Origin: an uncultured Oscillospiraceae bacterium
GTDB taxonomy: Bacteria > Bacillota > Clostridia > Oscillospirales > Oscillospiraceae
Assembly (NCBI GenBank): GCA_934622035.1
Contig: CAKTVG010000040.1
Coordinates: forward strand, 1 to 9,305
Direction of reading: 5' to 3'
Length of the DNA stretch: 9,305 bases
Shown piece after piece: positions 1-5,372 of the stretch (position 1 is the stretch's first letter; each line of letters starts with the position of its first letter). The position numbers and the translations under genes were made by a program. Under the pieces are notes generated by a model that was not told the origin of the DNA, made no database searches, and saw only the letters and a program-made list of their open reading frames with translations.

Positions 1-1804
1 GGCACATGGCCTGCACGTCCTCGTAGCCCTCGAAATTCGCATCCAGTGCTTTGATGAGGCGATCCATCGTGAGCTTCTTTTCGTCGTACACAAGATACTT
101 GACGGCAGCAATGGAGTTTACGATGTCCGCCTGACCGACGGTAATCACGCCGCCGCCCACCGTATACTTGGCAGCACCGGGCTGGCTGTAATCCTTGCCG
201 ACCTCCATGCAATGCGGGAAACCAAGCGACAGTGCCGGCACGGGACGGTAATTCATGCTCAGATAGTCAAGCAGCTGGTCGCCGGACGTAATAGCGTCTA
301 CAACATAGTTGATGTGTGTCTTAACAGCATTGAAGAATTCTTCAAACGTCTTGAAATTGCGCGGGTCTCCGGTATGAACGGACACCTGCTCGCCGGTGAT
401 GCGGCTCTTGCCGTCGTTGAGCGCCAGTTCGACCATTGCGCCCATGTTGATATCCGCAATATCCGTGTATTCCTTGAGACGGCCGGAGAGGTTGGTCTCC
501 ACGCAGCCGCAGGGATTCCAGTCCCACGCCTCGCTCAGCGGCACGCCCTTGTTGAGCATCATGCGGATGCCCACATCGTTGGCGTAGATAGCGGGCATAG
601 TCAGGCCCATACCGATTGCCTCGACCGCCTTGTGCAGCAGCGAATCGGGGTTCTTGGCAATGCTGTAGGTAACAGAGAGATTCGGCTCCTTGAACTTCAC
701 ATCCATCGTCGCCTGGATCATCATGTAGGAAAGCTCATTCGTCGCATCGTTACCGTATTGATCGATACCGCCACAACTCGTCTGCACGGTGATGCAATAG
801 CCGGCCGCATACTGCGCGGTGACCTCATCCTGGAACAGGGACATCTCCGCGATCTTGATCCACAGGCAGTCGAGCAGCTCCTGCGCATCGTCGTCGGTCA
901 GGATACCGGCTTCCTTGTCCGCTTTGTAAAAGGGATAGAGATACTGGTCAAGGCGACCGAGGTTGTAGGACGAAGCGTTCTGCTCCATATAGCAGGCATA
1001 CTCATATGAAAGGATGGACTGGCACGCCTCATAGAAATTGCGTGCAGGATGCTCCGGCACCCAGCGACAGACCTCTGCAATCTTAAGCAGCTCCGCTCTG
1101 CGCTTTTCATCCTTACATTCGCCGGCCATCTTTTCGGCAAGGTCGGCATGACGGTGCGAGAGGTGAATGATCGCATCGGCGACCATGATCTCGGATCTGT
1201 AGAAGAAAGACTTCTCCAGATCGCCGGGGACAGCGTCGTCCAGCTTGGCAAGCGCTTCCTCCGCCTCCGCCTTGATACCGCCGATGCCCTTGGCAAGCAG
1301 GAGTCTCCAGTCGACCGTGGTCTCGCCATAGCCGCGGACGGCCTTGCGGTCAATAAAGATCGCCCCGTTGGCGCGCAGCTTCTTCACATCCTCGGGCAGC
1401 ATCAGGTTCCAGCGGTCAAGCACGCACTTGTTCTTCCAGTAGTCCTTCACGTCCTCGAGGTAGACCTTCTTGCCCTCTTCGCTGAGATAGAACGGGTCAA
1501 ACGGACGAGTGCTGATGGTGTCCACTTCTTTTTCGATGACGCCGGAAGCGCTGTCGGGGTTCAGGATACCGCAGCGGGGCTTGAAGCCGACGCCGCCTAC
1601 CAGTAGCTCGTGATCCTGAATGTAGATCTGCTTGCGCTCACATTCGTACTTATAACCAGTCGCCTTTTGGATGATCCACGGCTGGCCCTCTGTATCTTTG
1701 AACCCCTCGGTGACGTATTTGGCGTTATATACGTCCATGTCCACACGGGTCGCCAAATATTGCTGACGCAGCGCTTCAATCCTATCAAGGTATGCTTTTG
1801 CCAT
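1..1804 (-). CDS. Glycyl radical enzyme (PFL-like family), N-terminal 601 residues, substrate unassigned
   Basis: This gene runs off the left edge, so only the first 601 residues are visible. The start ATG (1804-1802) follows AAGGAGGAG at 1820-1812 with a 7-nt spacer. It belongs to the pyruvate-formate-lyase-like glycyl radical enzymes, in which a glycyl radical made by a radical-SAM activase generates a cysteine thiyl radical that attacks the substrate. Visible family marks are GRLDQYLYPFY (residues 283-293), the thiyl loop NPCGCVETN (430-438) with the probable thiyl Cys434 and general base Glu436, and LDANFEGYE (587-595). The C-X-E-T pattern resembles hydroxyproline dehydratase (HypD) and 4-hydroxyphenylacetate decarboxylase more than the C-V-E-P of choline lyase and diol dehydratases. 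The HypD substrate-binding Asp (Cdiff Asp278, recalled) aligns by eye with Ser278, so hydroxyproline is unlikely. An extra Cys432 precedes the catalytic one. The missing C-terminus should carry the RV(A/S)GY-type glycyl motif. The family call is firm; dehydratase, decarboxylase or lyase cannot be decided. Confidence 0.88.
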   Translation of the reverse strand, partial: MAKAYLDRIEALRQQYLATRVDMDVYNAKYVTEGFKDTEGQPWIIQKATGYKYECERKQIYIQDHELLVGGVGFKPRCGILNPDSASGVIEKEVDTISTRPFDPFYLSEEGKKVYLEDVKDYWKNKCVLDRWNLMLPEDVKKLRANGAIFIDRKAVRGYGETTVDWRLLLAKGIGGIKAEAEEALAKLDDAVPGDLEKSFFYRSEIMVADAIIHLSHRHADLAEKMAGECKDEKRRAELLKIAEVCRWVPEHPARNFYEACQSILSYEYACYMEQNASSYNLGRLDQYLYPFYKADKEAGILTDDDAQELLDCLWIKIAEMSLFQDEVTAQYAAGYCITVQTSCGGIDQYGNDATNELSYMMIQATMDVKFKEPNLSVTYSIAKNPDSLLHKAVEAIGMGLTMPAIYANDVGIRMMLNKGVPLSEAWDWNPCGCVETNLSGRLKEYTDIADINMGAMVELALNDGKSRITGEQVSVHTGDPRNFKTFEEFFNAVKTHINYVVDAITSGDQLLDYLSMNYRPVPALSLGFPHCMEVGKDYSQPGAAKYTVGGGVITVGQADIVNSIAAVKYLVYDEKKLTMDRLIKALDANFEGYEDVQAMC

Positions 1805-1811
1805 ATCAAGA

Positions 1812-1820
1812 CTCCTCCTT
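1812..1820 (-). promoter_or_regulatory. Ribosome binding site of the glycyl radical enzyme
   Basis: Reading on the minus strand, AAGGAGGAG lies 7 nt before the ATG at 1804. It is a near-perfect anti-Shine-Dalgarno match and fixes the start codon. Confidence 0.85.
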
Positions 1821-1826
1821 ATGCTC

Positions 1827-1850
1827 GCCTGTTACGAGAAAGTAACCGGC
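1827..1850 (-). other. Stem-loop in the predicted 5' leader of the glycyl radical enzyme mRNA
   Basis: GTTAC (1831-1835) pairs with GTAAC (1842-1846) across a 6-nt loop. After one mismatch (1830/1847), GCC (1827-1829) pairs with GGC (1848-1850). If transcription begins near 1861 from the sigma-54 promoter, this hairpin lies about 10 nt inside the mRNA and ends 7 nt before the ribosome binding site. It could stabilise the transcript or modulate translation. No U-tract follows, so it is not a terminator. Confidence 0.4.
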
Positions 1851-1871
1851 TAAACTTTCTGTTTTATAAAA

Positions 1872-1888
1872 AGCAATCGCTGTGCCAA
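1872..1888 (-). promoter_or_regulatory. Sigma-54 (-24/-12) promoter of the glycyl radical enzyme
   Basis: The minus strand reads TTGGCACAGCGATTGCT. Against the sigma-54 consensus YTGGCACGNNNNTTGCW it matches 12 of 13 defined positions, including the invariant GG (1886-1885) and GC (1874-1873) at the required 12-bp spacing. Predicted transcription start is near 1861, giving a leader of about 57 nt. Sigma-54 promoters need an AAA+ enhancer-binding protein acting from upstream sites, and dyad repeats are present 170-230 bp upstream. No competing sigma-A promoter was obvious between this site and the ATG. Confidence 0.87.
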
Positions 1889-2014
1889 CCTCAGCTTTTC
1901 GTTTGCTAACTTTCTATAAATTTGTTAATATCGCACTTTTTCGCTTTTGTTTGACCCTTAATCTCTGCTTTTTCAGAGCGCAATTTTGGCTAAAATTACA
2001 AAAGGATCGTTCCG

Positions 2015-2034
2015 CTGTTAAGGTTCTTTAACTA
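2015..2034. promoter_or_regulatory. Rex-like operator
   Basis: CTGTTAAGGTTCTTTAACTA matches the Rex consensus TTGTTAA-N6-TTAACAA at 12 of 14 defined positions with the correct 6-bp centre. Rex is the NADH/NAD+-sensing repressor of fermentation genes in Firmicutes. The site lies about 160 bp upstream of the predicted start, far for simple repression, but it overlaps the innermost enhancer-like dyad by 9 bp and could block activator binding. The motif is AT-rich, so chance occurrence is possible. Confidence 0.42.
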
Positions 2035-2041
2035 TTTTGAA
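2026..2041 (-). promoter_or_regulatory. Enhancer-like dyad, degenerate copy (site C)
   Basis: It contains AACTATTTTG (2030-2039), identical to the core of site A read on the other strand; about 12 of 16 positions agree over the full element. It starts 28 bp from site A. It is the weakest copy and overlaps the Rex-like site. Confidence 0.45.
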
Positions 2042-2053
2042 TAGCACGGTACG

Positions 2054-2069
2054 TGCAAAATAGTTTGCG
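2054..2069 (+). promoter_or_regulatory. Enhancer-like dyad (site A)
   Basis: TGCAAAATAGTTTGCG is an imperfect palindrome that differs from site B at only two of 16 positions. It lies about 200 bp upstream of the predicted sigma-54 start site, within the range used by enhancer-binding proteins. A second inverted repeat, GCACG-GTA-CGTGC (2044-2056), abuts it, and AACTATTTTG (2030-2039) pairs perfectly with CAAAATAGTT (2056-2065), so sites A and C form a larger dyad. Confidence 0.6.
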
Positions 2070-2082
2070 CACTCTTTGCGCC

Positions 2083-2098
2083 TGCAAAATATTTTGCA
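2083..2098. promoter_or_regulatory. Enhancer-like perfect palindrome (site B)
   Basis: TGCAAAATATTTTGCA is a perfect 16-bp palindrome, extending to 18 bp with the flanking C/G (2082-2099). It starts 29 bp from the related site A, close to whole helical turns, so a regulator could occupy the same face. It is best read as the strongest upstream activator sequence for the sigma-54 promoter; the regulator is not in the window. Confidence 0.62.
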
Positions 2099-2111
2099 GA
2101 AATAAAGACTG

Positions 2112-2150
2112 TGCAGCAGGCCCAAAGAAAGATTCTCCGAGTCTGCTGCA
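2112..2150 (-). terminator. Possible weak terminator after rpoN
   Basis: TGCAGCAG (2112-2119) pairs perfectly with CTGCTGCA (2143-2150), with an inner imperfect stem (AGATTC/GAGTCT, 2130-2145 region). On the minus strand the stem is followed by the moderately T-rich CAGTCTTTATTTC. It lies 58 nt beyond the rpoN stop. The loop is long and the U-tract interrupted, so termination is uncertain. Confidence 0.33.
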
Positions 2151-2208
2151 TATCACAAAAGATCACTGATATTAAAGATGTTATATACGCCAAACCACTC
2201 TTGCGCCT

Positions 2209-3564
2209 TCAGCGCTTTCTGCGTTGGGACGAGGACGGAATATCCATCGACATGCGATATTTTGCCACTGCGCGGCGGCTCACCTCGATACCAAGCGCCG
2301 AAAGCGCCAGCCGTAGCGCCTCGTCCGAAAGCGGTGTGCTCGGATTTTCAGCCTGGATCATGCTGCGGATGCGCTGCTTGACCGAATGAGAAGATATGGC
2401 AGCGTCAGCGCGAATAGCAGTGGTAAAAAAGCCGCGCAAAGGCAGTATCTTTCCCTGAAACTGGATGTATTTGCTTTGTACTGTTCGACTCACCGTAGAG
2501 GTGCTCACGTCCATTTTTTCCGCCATCTGCTGCATCGTGACCGGCACGAGCTCTCCGCCTGCGCAGAAGTAGTCACGCTGCTCCGTGCCAACAAGCGTCA
2601 GCAGCTGCAAAAGCGTATCGCAGCGCGTGTGCATACCACGGATGAGCGCCTGTGCCTCGCTAAGTTTTTCCCTCACATAGTGTTGTACTTCGAGGTCAGG
2701 CGAGCTCGTCAGCAGCGCAGAGTATTCTGCGTTCACCGACAACCGCGGCAGGATGCGCTCATTCAGCTCGATCACAAGCTTTCCCCGCTCCACAGAAAAC
2801 ACCGCATCTGGCACAATGCAGGCCACTTGTTCACCGCTCGCAAAGCTGCGCGAGGGAACGGGGTTGAGTCCCTGCACCTTCGCCGCTGCCTGCCTTGCCT
2901 CGCCCATGCTCACGCCCAACAGCGCGGCAAGGCCGCCGTAGTCGCGCCTTCCCAGCAGCTCCAACCCGTCACGGGCAATGGACAGCGTCAGCGAGTCAAA
3001 TGAACGGCTCTGGGCAAGCTGCAGCGTTAGACATTCGGCAAGGCTGCGTGCCCCCACTCCTGGCGGGTCAAGCATCTGCACGGCGTACAACGCCTGCTCG
3101 AGCGAAAAGAAGGGAATACCGAATTCCTGCGACAGCTCCTCGAGCGGGCAGTCCAGATAGCCCCGCTCATCCAGGCAGTCGATCAGGAAGCGGCACAGCC
3201 GCAGCGTTTCGTCATCCACCAATTCCATCTGCCCAATCTGTTCATTTAAGTGGTCACGGAGGGTCTTCTCCCGTGTCAGATAGGCCGCGATGTCGGGCAT
3301 GTTATCCCCGTCACGCAGGATACCGTACCATGAGTCCTCGCCGCGCACCTCGATGGCATCGTATTGGGACGGTATCATCTCCGTCGGTAGTTCTGTTTCA
3401 TAGTATGCCGGTACCTGCACATCCAGCAGAGGGTTCGACAGCGCGATCTCCTGTACATACTCCGTCAGCTCTGGCGCGGAGAGCTGTAGGCAATCCAACG
3501 ACTGGCGCATCGTTTGTGTCAGGGCCAACCTCTGTATCAGCTTTTGTGACTGCTCCAGTCTCAT
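2209..3564 (-). CDS. rpoN: RNA polymerase sigma-54 factor
   Basis: This 451-residue protein has the full sigma-54 layout. Region I (1-50) is LEQSQKLIQRLALTQTMRQS-like and contacts enhancer-binding AAA+ activators. A short acidic linker follows. The core-binding domain includes LDERGYLDCPLEEL (131-144) and MLDPPGVGARSLAECL (164-179). A helix-turn-helix for the -12 element spans 341-361 (VTMQQMAEKMDVSTSTVSRTV), and the C-terminal RpoN box SRRAVAKYR (429-437; consensus ARRTVAKYR) reads the -24 GG. I chose the ATG at 3564 because AGGGAGG lies 9 nt upstream and homology begins at residue 1; an open frame continuing to 3780 has no family similarity and overlaps the promoter. Sigma-54 drives genes with -24/-12 promoters and needs ATP-dependent activators. 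The next gene downstream has exactly such a promoter. All key elements look intact. Confidence 0.95.
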   Translation of the reverse strand: MRLEQSQKLIQRLALTQTMRQSLDCLQLSAPELTEYVQEIALSNPLLDVQVPAYYETELPTEMIPSQYDAIEVRGEDSWYGILRDGDNMPDIAAYLTREKTLRDHLNEQIGQMELVDDETLRLCRFLIDCLDERGYLDCPLEELSQEFGIPFFSLEQALYAVQMLDPPGVGARSLAECLTLQLAQSRSFDSLTLSIARDGLELLGRRDYGGLAALLGVSMGEARQAAAKVQGLNPVPSRSFASGEQVACIVPDAVFSVERGKLVIELNERILPRLSVNAEYSALLTSSPDLEVQHYVREKLSEAQALIRGMHTRCDTLLQLLTLVGTEQRDYFCAGGELVPVTMQQMAEKMDVSTSTVSRTVQSKYIQFQGKILPLRGFFTTAIRADAAISSHSVKQRIRSMIQAENPSTPLSDEALRLALSALGIEVSRRAVAKYRMSMDIPSSSQRRKR

Positions 3565-3573
3565 AGTGTCTTG

Positions 3574-3580
3574 CCTCCCT
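3574..3580 (-). promoter_or_regulatory. Ribosome binding site that sets the rpoN start
   Basis: AGGGAGG on the minus strand ends 9 nt before the ATG at 3564. It favours this start over the longer open frame reaching 3780. Confidence 0.75.
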
Positions 3581-3594
3581 TTCTTTTTTCTTTC

Positions 3595-3623
3595 AGTATA
3601 GCAACTATGCCCGGTGTCGGCAA
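3595..3623 (-). promoter_or_regulatory. Sigma-A promoter of rpoN
   Basis: The minus strand carries TTGCCG (3623-3618, 4 of 6 to TTGACA), a 17-bp spacer and TATACT (3600-3595, 5 of 6 to TATAAT). Predicted start is near 3588, giving a leader of about 24 nt that includes the ribosome binding site. This implies rpoN is transcribed independently of the upstream dehydrogenase gene. Confidence 0.65.
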
Positions 3624-3676
3624 TATAAGAATTCTTGATTTGGCAATACTCGAAATCTGCCTCTTCAAACATACAC

Positions 3677-3718
3677 GTGCAATGGGCACAGGGAATGCTT
3701 TCCCTGTGCCCGCTGCAC
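3677..3718 (-). terminator. Long hairpin between the dehydrogenase gene and rpoN
   Basis: GGGCACAGGGAA (3684-3695) pairs perfectly with TTCCCTGTGCCC (3700-3711) around a 4-nt loop. After a 2x2 internal loop, GTGCA (3677-3681) pairs with TGCAC (3714-3718). It lies 85 nt after the dehydrogenase stop and upstream of the rpoN promoter, so it probably marks the end of that transcript. No clear U-tract follows on either strand (minus reads GTGTATGTTTG), so intrinsic termination may be partial, or the hairpin may protect the 3' end. Confidence 0.5.
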
Positions 3719-3802
3719 CTTATAGAATGATACTGTTGCCCGCGCAGATACATACAATGCATCCGCCTCGTGCAAGCCACATTTCAGGCGGCAAGAAAAG
3801 CC

Positions 3803-5068
3803 TTACTTTGCGGTATAAACGCCTTTGCGCAGGTAGGCCTGCAGCTGCTCGTGAGTCATGTGACCGATGTCCAGGTACTCGAGCGTGTACTTGCTCTCGC
3901 CGGCGAGATCGCGTTTGAGCATGGTGCTGGCAAGCAGGATCATGGAGTCGATGATCGGGGTGGCAACGCCATACTTCTTGCCAAGCTGGCTCATCAGATA
4001 GCAGCCAACGGGAACATCCTCAGTGATGTAGCGGTTCTCCAGATCGAAGGGGCCGTCGCCGTAGAAGTTCTCATAGCGCTCGGTGAAGGGAACGGCAAAG
4101 TCAGGACCCATGTACTCCTTGCCGTACATGGTAGTACGGGAGAAGAAGTCCTCGTAGTTGACGGTGCACAGGCCAACTTCCATCTTGGCAGCCAGCGCCT
4201 TTTCTTCCTCCCAGAACTTGGCCTGAACCTCGGCGATGGCCGGGCACAGAGCGAAGCCGTAGAGGGAGTAATTCTTCTTCTCCTGACCGAGAACGGTGTC
4301 AAAGTTCTGCATCACCGCAGCACCCAGGACAGCGCCGGGAACGTGGATGACCGGGTTGACGTTGGAAAGGTTGATATCGAGCACGGTGTTGCCGCGGACA
4401 AAGCCGTGATGGAACTCCTCGCCCTTCTTGGAGATCGTGACCTCGCCGTGAGCGTCCATGATGGCGTCGAACGCGGGGATGTACCAGGCGGACGCCATGA
4501 AGTCATCGGTATCGGTGTCGGGCAGAGCGCAGCCACGGATGGTGGTGATGCGGTCTTCAACCTTGCACTCGTTGGTCACAACACCGCCGCGGCGGACGAC
4601 GCGGATGCCGTAGGGAGCAGTGTACCACGCACCGACGATGACCTTCTTGGTGCAGTTCATCTCGCGCATGAGCTTGCGCATAACGAACGTACCGCAGTTA
4701 TCGGGCAGAATGTGGATGACCTGACCGTCCTCAAGCAGAGGAATGAGCTCACGGAAGATCGTCTCATGGGCCACAGCAACAGCAGCCACAATGATAATGC
4801 CGGCACCCTTGACGGCCTTCGCCATATCGTCGGTGGCCAGAGCGACCTTGGCGGTGCCCTTGCGCTGGAAGCCGAAGAAGCTGAACTGCGCGCCACTGAG
4901 CGTGATGCCGGTCTTTTCAATGTTCAGGAAGTTCGTCTTGGCGAAGCGGGGCTGATCCCAGATGCGAACTTCTTTGCCCGCCATCGCGCAGTCTGCAGCC
5001 ATCGTCTTGCCGACAGCACCGCCGCCCAGCACGGCGATGGGCATGTCTTTCAGATAACTCATATCCAT
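3803..5068 (-). CDS. Opine dehydrogenase-family NAD(P)-dependent oxidoreductase
   Basis: The product is 421 residues. An N-terminal Rossmann fold carries GGGAVG (15-20) followed by RIWD (35-38), and the C-terminal half is the octopine/nopaline dehydrogenase domain. In that domain, NVNPVIHVPG (236-245) supplies the presumed catalytic His242, and NRYITEDVP (345-353) supplies Arg346 and Asp351, spaced as Arg324/Asp329 of scallop octopine dehydrogenase (recalled). Characterised members reductively join an amino acid to a 2-oxo acid such as pyruvate, or run the reverse. The ATG at 5068 is chosen because AAGGAGGA lies 7 nt upstream and the Rossmann strand begins at residue 10; the frame stays open to 5203 but the extra residues look non-coding. 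It is divergent from nifJ, which consumes pyruvate, a possible co-product of opine breakdown. The exact substrate is unknown; bacterial relatives are often poorly characterised. There is no signal peptide, so it is cytoplasmic. Confidence 0.82.
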   Translation of the reverse strand: MDMSYLKDMPIAVLGGGAVGKTMAADCAMAGKEVRIWDQPRFAKTNFLNIEKTGITLSGAQFSFFGFQRKGTAKVALATDDMAKAVKGAGIIIVAAVAVAHETIFRELIPLLEDGQVIHILPDNCGTFVMRKLMREMNCTKKVIVGAWYTAPYGIRVVRRGGVVTNECKVEDRITTIRGCALPDTDTDDFMASAWYIPAFDAIMDAHGEVTISKKGEEFHHGFVRGNTVLDINLSNVNPVIHVPGAVLGAAVMQNFDTVLGQEKKNYSLYGFALCPAIAEVQAKFWEEEKALAAKMEVGLCTVNYEDFFSRTTMYGKEYMGPDFAVPFTERYENFYGDGPFDLENRYITEDVPVGCYLMSQLGKKYGVATPIIDSMILLASTMLKRDLAGESKYTLEYLDIGHMTHEQLQAYLRKGVYTAK

Positions 5069-5075
5069 AATAATG

Positions 5076-5083
5076 TCCTCCTT
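5076..5083 (-). promoter_or_regulatory. Ribosome binding site that sets the dehydrogenase start
   Basis: AAGGAGGA on the minus strand lies 7 nt before the ATG at 5068. The upstream in-frame start at 5203 has no comparable site. Confidence 0.8.
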
Positions 5084-5090
5084 AAAATAA

Positions 5091-5107
5091 GCCGGTTTTC
5101 TTCCGGC
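5091..5107 (-). other. Small leader hairpin with a T-rich tail before the dehydrogenase
   Basis: On the minus strand GCCGG-AAGAAAA-CCGGC is followed directly by TTATTTT and then the AAGGAGGA site. This resembles a weak intrinsic terminator or attenuator within the leader. The stem is only 5 bp, so it may have no function. Confidence 0.3.
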
Positions 5108-5147
5108 AAAATTTCTGTGCTCAGCGCTCTTCCCGCTGATTGAGGTC

Positions 5148-5156
5148 ATTGTACCA
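5148..5156 (-). promoter_or_regulatory. Possible extended -10 promoter of the dehydrogenase
   Basis: The minus strand reads TGGTACAAT, a TGn-extended -10 box with 5 of 6 match to TATAAT. No good -35 hexamer sits 17 bp upstream, as is usual for extended -10 promoters. It would start transcription near 5141 and give a leader of roughly 73 nt containing the hairpin. Confidence 0.4.
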
Positions 5157-5319
5157 GTGCTTTGGTTTCTCCGCTTTGCTGAATCCATCTTTTTCTTTGC
5201 CAATTTTCAGATACTTTACTCCGTCGCCCCCGATATGCCGCCCTCCTGGCAACACTTTAATATATGAGGGGGATTTCACCCCGTCGTCGGTATCGGCGAA
5301 TACCTTTCACAACGCAAGA

Positions 5320-5370
5320 GAAGCGGCAAAAAAAATATGAAATCGTGCAAATCTTTTCTTTTGCCGCTTC
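5320..5370. repeat. 12-bp perfect inverted repeat upstream of nifJ
   Basis: GAAGCGGCAAAA (5320-5331) is the exact reverse complement of TTTTGCCGCTTC (5359-5370), with a 27-bp AT-rich spacer; pairing extends 3 bp after one mismatch. The right arm ends 2 bp before the TACAAT box, where the -35 to -10 spacer would be. It fits a two-half-site operator for a looping or dimeric regulator of nifJ. It could also be a large stem-loop if transcription begins further upstream. Confidence 0.6.
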
Positions 5371-5372
5371 GC

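Larger units (their letters stand above)
1805..2208. other. 404-bp non-coding control region between rpoN and the glycyl radical enzyme
   Basis: There is no credible gene here. The stretch is much more AT-rich than its flanks. In the direction of minus-strand transcription it holds a weak rpoN terminator candidate (2150-2112), a dyad array (2098-2026), a Rex-like site (2034-2015), a near-palindrome AATTTTGGCTAAAATT (1982-1997), a short hairpin CTCTG/CAGAG (1963-1978), an isolated TTGTTAA half-site (1922-1928), the sigma-54 promoter, the leader hairpin and the ribosome binding site. This density of elements suggests a regulated, looping-dependent promoter. Confidence 0.7.

Noticed and set aside
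1849..1920. Direct repeat of GCTAA(A)CTTTCT (1849-1860 and 1905-1915)
   Set aside because: The copies are short, AT-rich and need a gap to align; low-complexity sequence is a sufficient explanation.
3565..3780. An N-terminal extension of rpoN starting at 3780
   Set aside because: Sigma-54 homology starts at the ATG at 3564, which has its own ribosome binding site. The extension overlaps the predicted promoter and a long hairpin and is rich in unrelated Cys and His residues.
3770..5143. A 457-codon plus-strand open frame across the dehydrogenase gene
   Set aside because: It is antisense to a gene with clear catalytic motifs and a strong ribosome binding site; no family features are visible in the plus-strand translation.
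5161..5180. TTGG...TTTGCT on the plus strand as a sigma-54 promoter for nifJ
   Set aside because: The GG-to-GC spacing is 14 bp rather than the fixed 12 bp and the bases after GG do not match.
5069..5203. An N-terminal extension of the dehydrogenase to 5203
   Set aside because: It would place 45 unrelated residues ahead of the Rossmann fold. The ribosome binding site at 5076-5083 supports the start at 5068.
5313..5329. Possible minus-strand sigma-54 promoter TTGCCGCTTCTCTTGCG
   Set aside because: The -12 TTGC is in phase but the essential -24 GG is replaced by GC, and several other consensus bases are lost. The cytosine at this position would be expected to abolish activity.
5346..5366. A further enhancer-like TGCAAA...TTTTGC element before nifJ
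   Set aside because: The half-sites are separated differently from the 2054-2098 dyads and the bases belong to the long inverted repeat already described.
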